Below are positions 5,800 to 6,977 of a stretch of DNA of 6,977 bases, piece after piece. This DNA is from an uncultured Candidatus Planktophila sp. Its GTDB lineage: Bacteria; Actinomycetota; Actinomycetes; Nanopelagicales; Nanopelagicaceae. The stretch is from the NCBI GenBank assembly GCA_937927965.1, contig CALEZA010000112.1, positions 1 through 6,977 on the forward strand, read 5' to 3'. Under the pieces are notes generated by a model that did not search any database, had not been told where the DNA came from, and was given only the letters and a program-made list of their open reading frames with translations. How positions within the stretch are numbered: position 1 is the first letter of the stretch; every line of letters begins with the position of its first letter. A program made the position numbers and the translations under genes.

Positions 5800-6145
5800 G
5801 GCTGATGTCACAAAACATCTGAAGAAATTCGATAAACCTCAAAGGGACGCACTTGAAGCAGTTCGCAGTAGCCTGCGTGAGCTTCTTCCAGAAGCCGAGG
5901 AAGTTATCAAGTGGAATATGCCCACATTCGTTATGGGCGGTAAAGGCATTATTGGTTTCGATGGATTTAAGAAGCACAACAGCATCTTTCCCTATAGCGG
6001 ATCAATCAACTCCAAGCTTAAAGTTGAATTAGAAAAGTACGAAAAGACCAAAGGTTCTATCCACTTCGATCTTGAGAAACCATTCCCAAAGACGCTCCTT
6101 AGAAAGATTATCAAGGAGCGGATGAAAGAACTGGCCGAAAACTAG
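5792..6145 (+). CDS. DUF1801 (YdhG-like) family protein
   Basis: A 117-residue cytoplasmic protein of the DUF1801/YdhG family, whose best known member is the Bacillus subtilis frataxin-like iron chaperone. Nearly the whole family pattern is visible: an N-terminal helix (LEAVRSSLRELLPEA), then VIKWNMPTFVMGGKGIIGF (38-56), KKHNSIFPYSG (60-70), EKYEKTKGSIHFDLEKPFP (81-99) and the final helix LLRKIIKERMKEL. The length is typical. An iron role is not implied by the sequence; most members are uncharacterised and many sit beside SRPBCC genes, as here. The start is set by the ribosome site at 5778-5782 and overlaps the previous gene by 8 bases. It ends at a CTAG that also holds the stop of the opposite gene. 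Confidence 0.88.
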   Translation: MSKADVTKHLKKFDKPQRDALEAVRSSLRELLPEAEEVIKWNMPTFVMGGKGIIGFDGFKKHNSIFPYSGSINSKLKVELEKYEKTKGSIHFDLEKPFPKTLLRKIIKERMKELAEN

Positions 6146-6945
6146 CGAAGAGTTTCCTCATCTGCATAAGTACTCATGACTGGCTGAAAGGTAAGAGTTG
6201 GATTCTCGAGTGCAAATCGAGCCTTCATGGTGTCAGGAATTCCAAGGTTCTTGCTCAGGATGTATGTGACAGGCGCTGAATCTTCCGCCGCTAATTGATC
6301 ATAAAATTCTTCAGGTAATGCTGGATTTTTGGCCAAACACATAAGAAGTGCTTCCGTTGCATCAGTTGCTTCCCAGTCAATACCAGCTAAGTGATCGATA
6401 TATTGGGGTTGCCCGCAGTCATACCACATGTCCCCAGTGGCAGCTTGAAATTTTCGAGTCGTCTCAGCCTCGGCGCGTAGTTCCTTAAATCCTTCAACAT
6501 CTTCGTTGATTCGATAACGACCATCTTCGAGGACTAGAGCGCCGCTTTCTTCGGGGTCATAAATTAACCAATCTGCGTTATGCCTATTCTCAAAGATAAA
6601 GTTAAGAATTTCAGTTGGTGTATTGGGGTTAGTAGCTAGAGCAAGTCTAATGCGCAGCAATCTATTTGGATGATCAAAAAAACCTCCAACGGCAGTCTCT
6701 TCAAACATCTCGCGCAAGAATGCGGCAGGTATCCAGTGACACTTAGCAACGGTTTCCGCACTGAAATAAGTCCAAGTAAAGGCTCGACCTATAGGGCAAT
6801 ACCAAGCAAATTCTGACCAATTACGAGTGTATTCGTTGAGTGTATTTGCGTACTTATCCCACTTAACCGGAAAACCAGGAAGAGATTCCAGCAATGCGTC
6901 ATAAATTGCAGGATCTCCATCTGAATAATCTGCAAAAGGTTTCAT
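6142..6945 (-). CDS. Variant leucine-rich-repeat-like protein (5' end uncertain)
   Basis: A 267-residue protein I cannot assign to a named family with certainty. It contains units like the variant leucine-rich repeat (LRV; 'RxxvAxNpxtPxexLxxLaxd'). The best is RLALATNPNTPTEILNFIFE at about 100-119; others are around 199-221 (MCLAKNPALPEEFYDQLA) and 227-248 (YILSKNLGIPDTMKARFALE), with a weaker one at 61-83. Between repeats 2 and 3 is an acidic, non-repeat insert (about 128-195) with Trp and Tyr residues. No signal peptide or membrane segment is visible. Such repeats suggest a protein-binding scaffold, which is inference. Only five genuine bases precede the ATG at 6945 before adapter sequence, and the frame stays open, so the true start may lie farther upstream. 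It shares a CTAG stop tetramer with the DUF1801 gene and runs towards it. Confidence 0.78.
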   Translation of the reverse strand: MKPFADYSDGDPAIYDALLESLPGFPVKWDKYANTLNEYTRNWSEFAWYCPIGRAFTWTYFSAETVAKCHWIPAAFLREMFEETAVGGFFDHPNRLLRIRLALATNPNTPTEILNFIFENRHNADWLIYDPEESGALVLEDGRYRINEDVEGFKELRAEAETTRKFQAATGDMWYDCGQPQYIDHLAGIDWEATDATEALLMCLAKNPALPEEFYDQLAAEDSAPVTYILSKNLGIPDTMKARFALENPTLTFQPVMSTYADEETLR

Positions 6946-6950
6946 CAGAA

Positions 6951-6977
6951 AGATCGGAAGAGCGTCGTGTAGGGAAA
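6951..6977. other. Illumina TruSeq adapter contamination (not genomic)
   Basis: The last 27 bases begin AGATCGGAAGAGC and continue CGTCGTGTAGGGAAA. This is identical, as I recall it, to the adapter sequence reached when a read runs through a short insert into the P5-side adapter. The first A is the A-tail added in library preparation. The contig end is therefore untrimmed read-through, and native sequence stops at about 6950. Confidence 0.97.

Noticed and set aside
6139..6155. AAACT/AGTTT hairpin at the convergent gene ends as a terminator
   Set aside because: A five-base A/T-rich stem with a seven-base loop and no T-tract is too weak to call.

Overview
The window is one end of an assembled contig from a compact bacterial genome. 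It is almost entirely coding: ten protein genes, no RNA genes, no mobile elements, no CRISPR, and no gene-free stretch over 300 bases (the longest is 111 bp, 3881-3991). I infer an actinobacterium, perhaps a small-genome freshwater type such as the acI/Nanopelagicales group. The reasons are the mix of small families (YCII/DGPF, DUF1761, DUF1801, SRPBCC, NTF2-like), a secreted protein with a short Cys-pair 'CTKxG...YTC...KLVW' domain, promoter-like TANNNT boxes about six bases from ATG codons (leaderless architecture), and overlapping genes. This assignment rests on pattern recognition, not on a marker gene.

Layout. Positions 1-2450 (+) hold two adjacent, related exported-type metallophosphoesterases. 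The first is cut off by the window start; the second has a twin-arginine signal. Positions 2463-3123 (+) hold an NTF2-like (lumazine-binding type) protein overlapping a small putative zinc-ribbon protein. Positions 3112-3880 (-) hold a two-gene operon, a DUF1761 membrane protein followed by a YCII/DGPF-like protein, whose tail overlaps the zinc-ribbon gene. A 111-bp divergent control region follows. From it starts a second + strand operon (3992-6145): a secreted M6-like metalloprotease, an SRPBCC/START-like protein and a DUF1801 protein, each start overlapping the previous stop. The last gene (6142-6945, -) encodes a protein with variant leucine-rich-repeat-like units. It converges on the DUF1801 gene so that one CTAG supplies both stop codons.

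The last 27 bases (6951-6977) are not genomic. They match the Illumina TruSeq adapter read-through sequence, so genuine sequence ends at about 6950 and the start of the last gene is uncertain.

The clearest functional theme is export. Two phosphoesterases probably hydrolyse phosphate esters outside the membrane, and one metalloprotease is probably secreted. The small cytoplasmic proteins have no assignable pathway. I see no convincing new defence, mobile or biosynthetic system here. The points most worth checking are the paired leaderless promoters, the phosphoesterase pair, the unusual domain make-up of the protease and of the last protein, and the adapter contamination.
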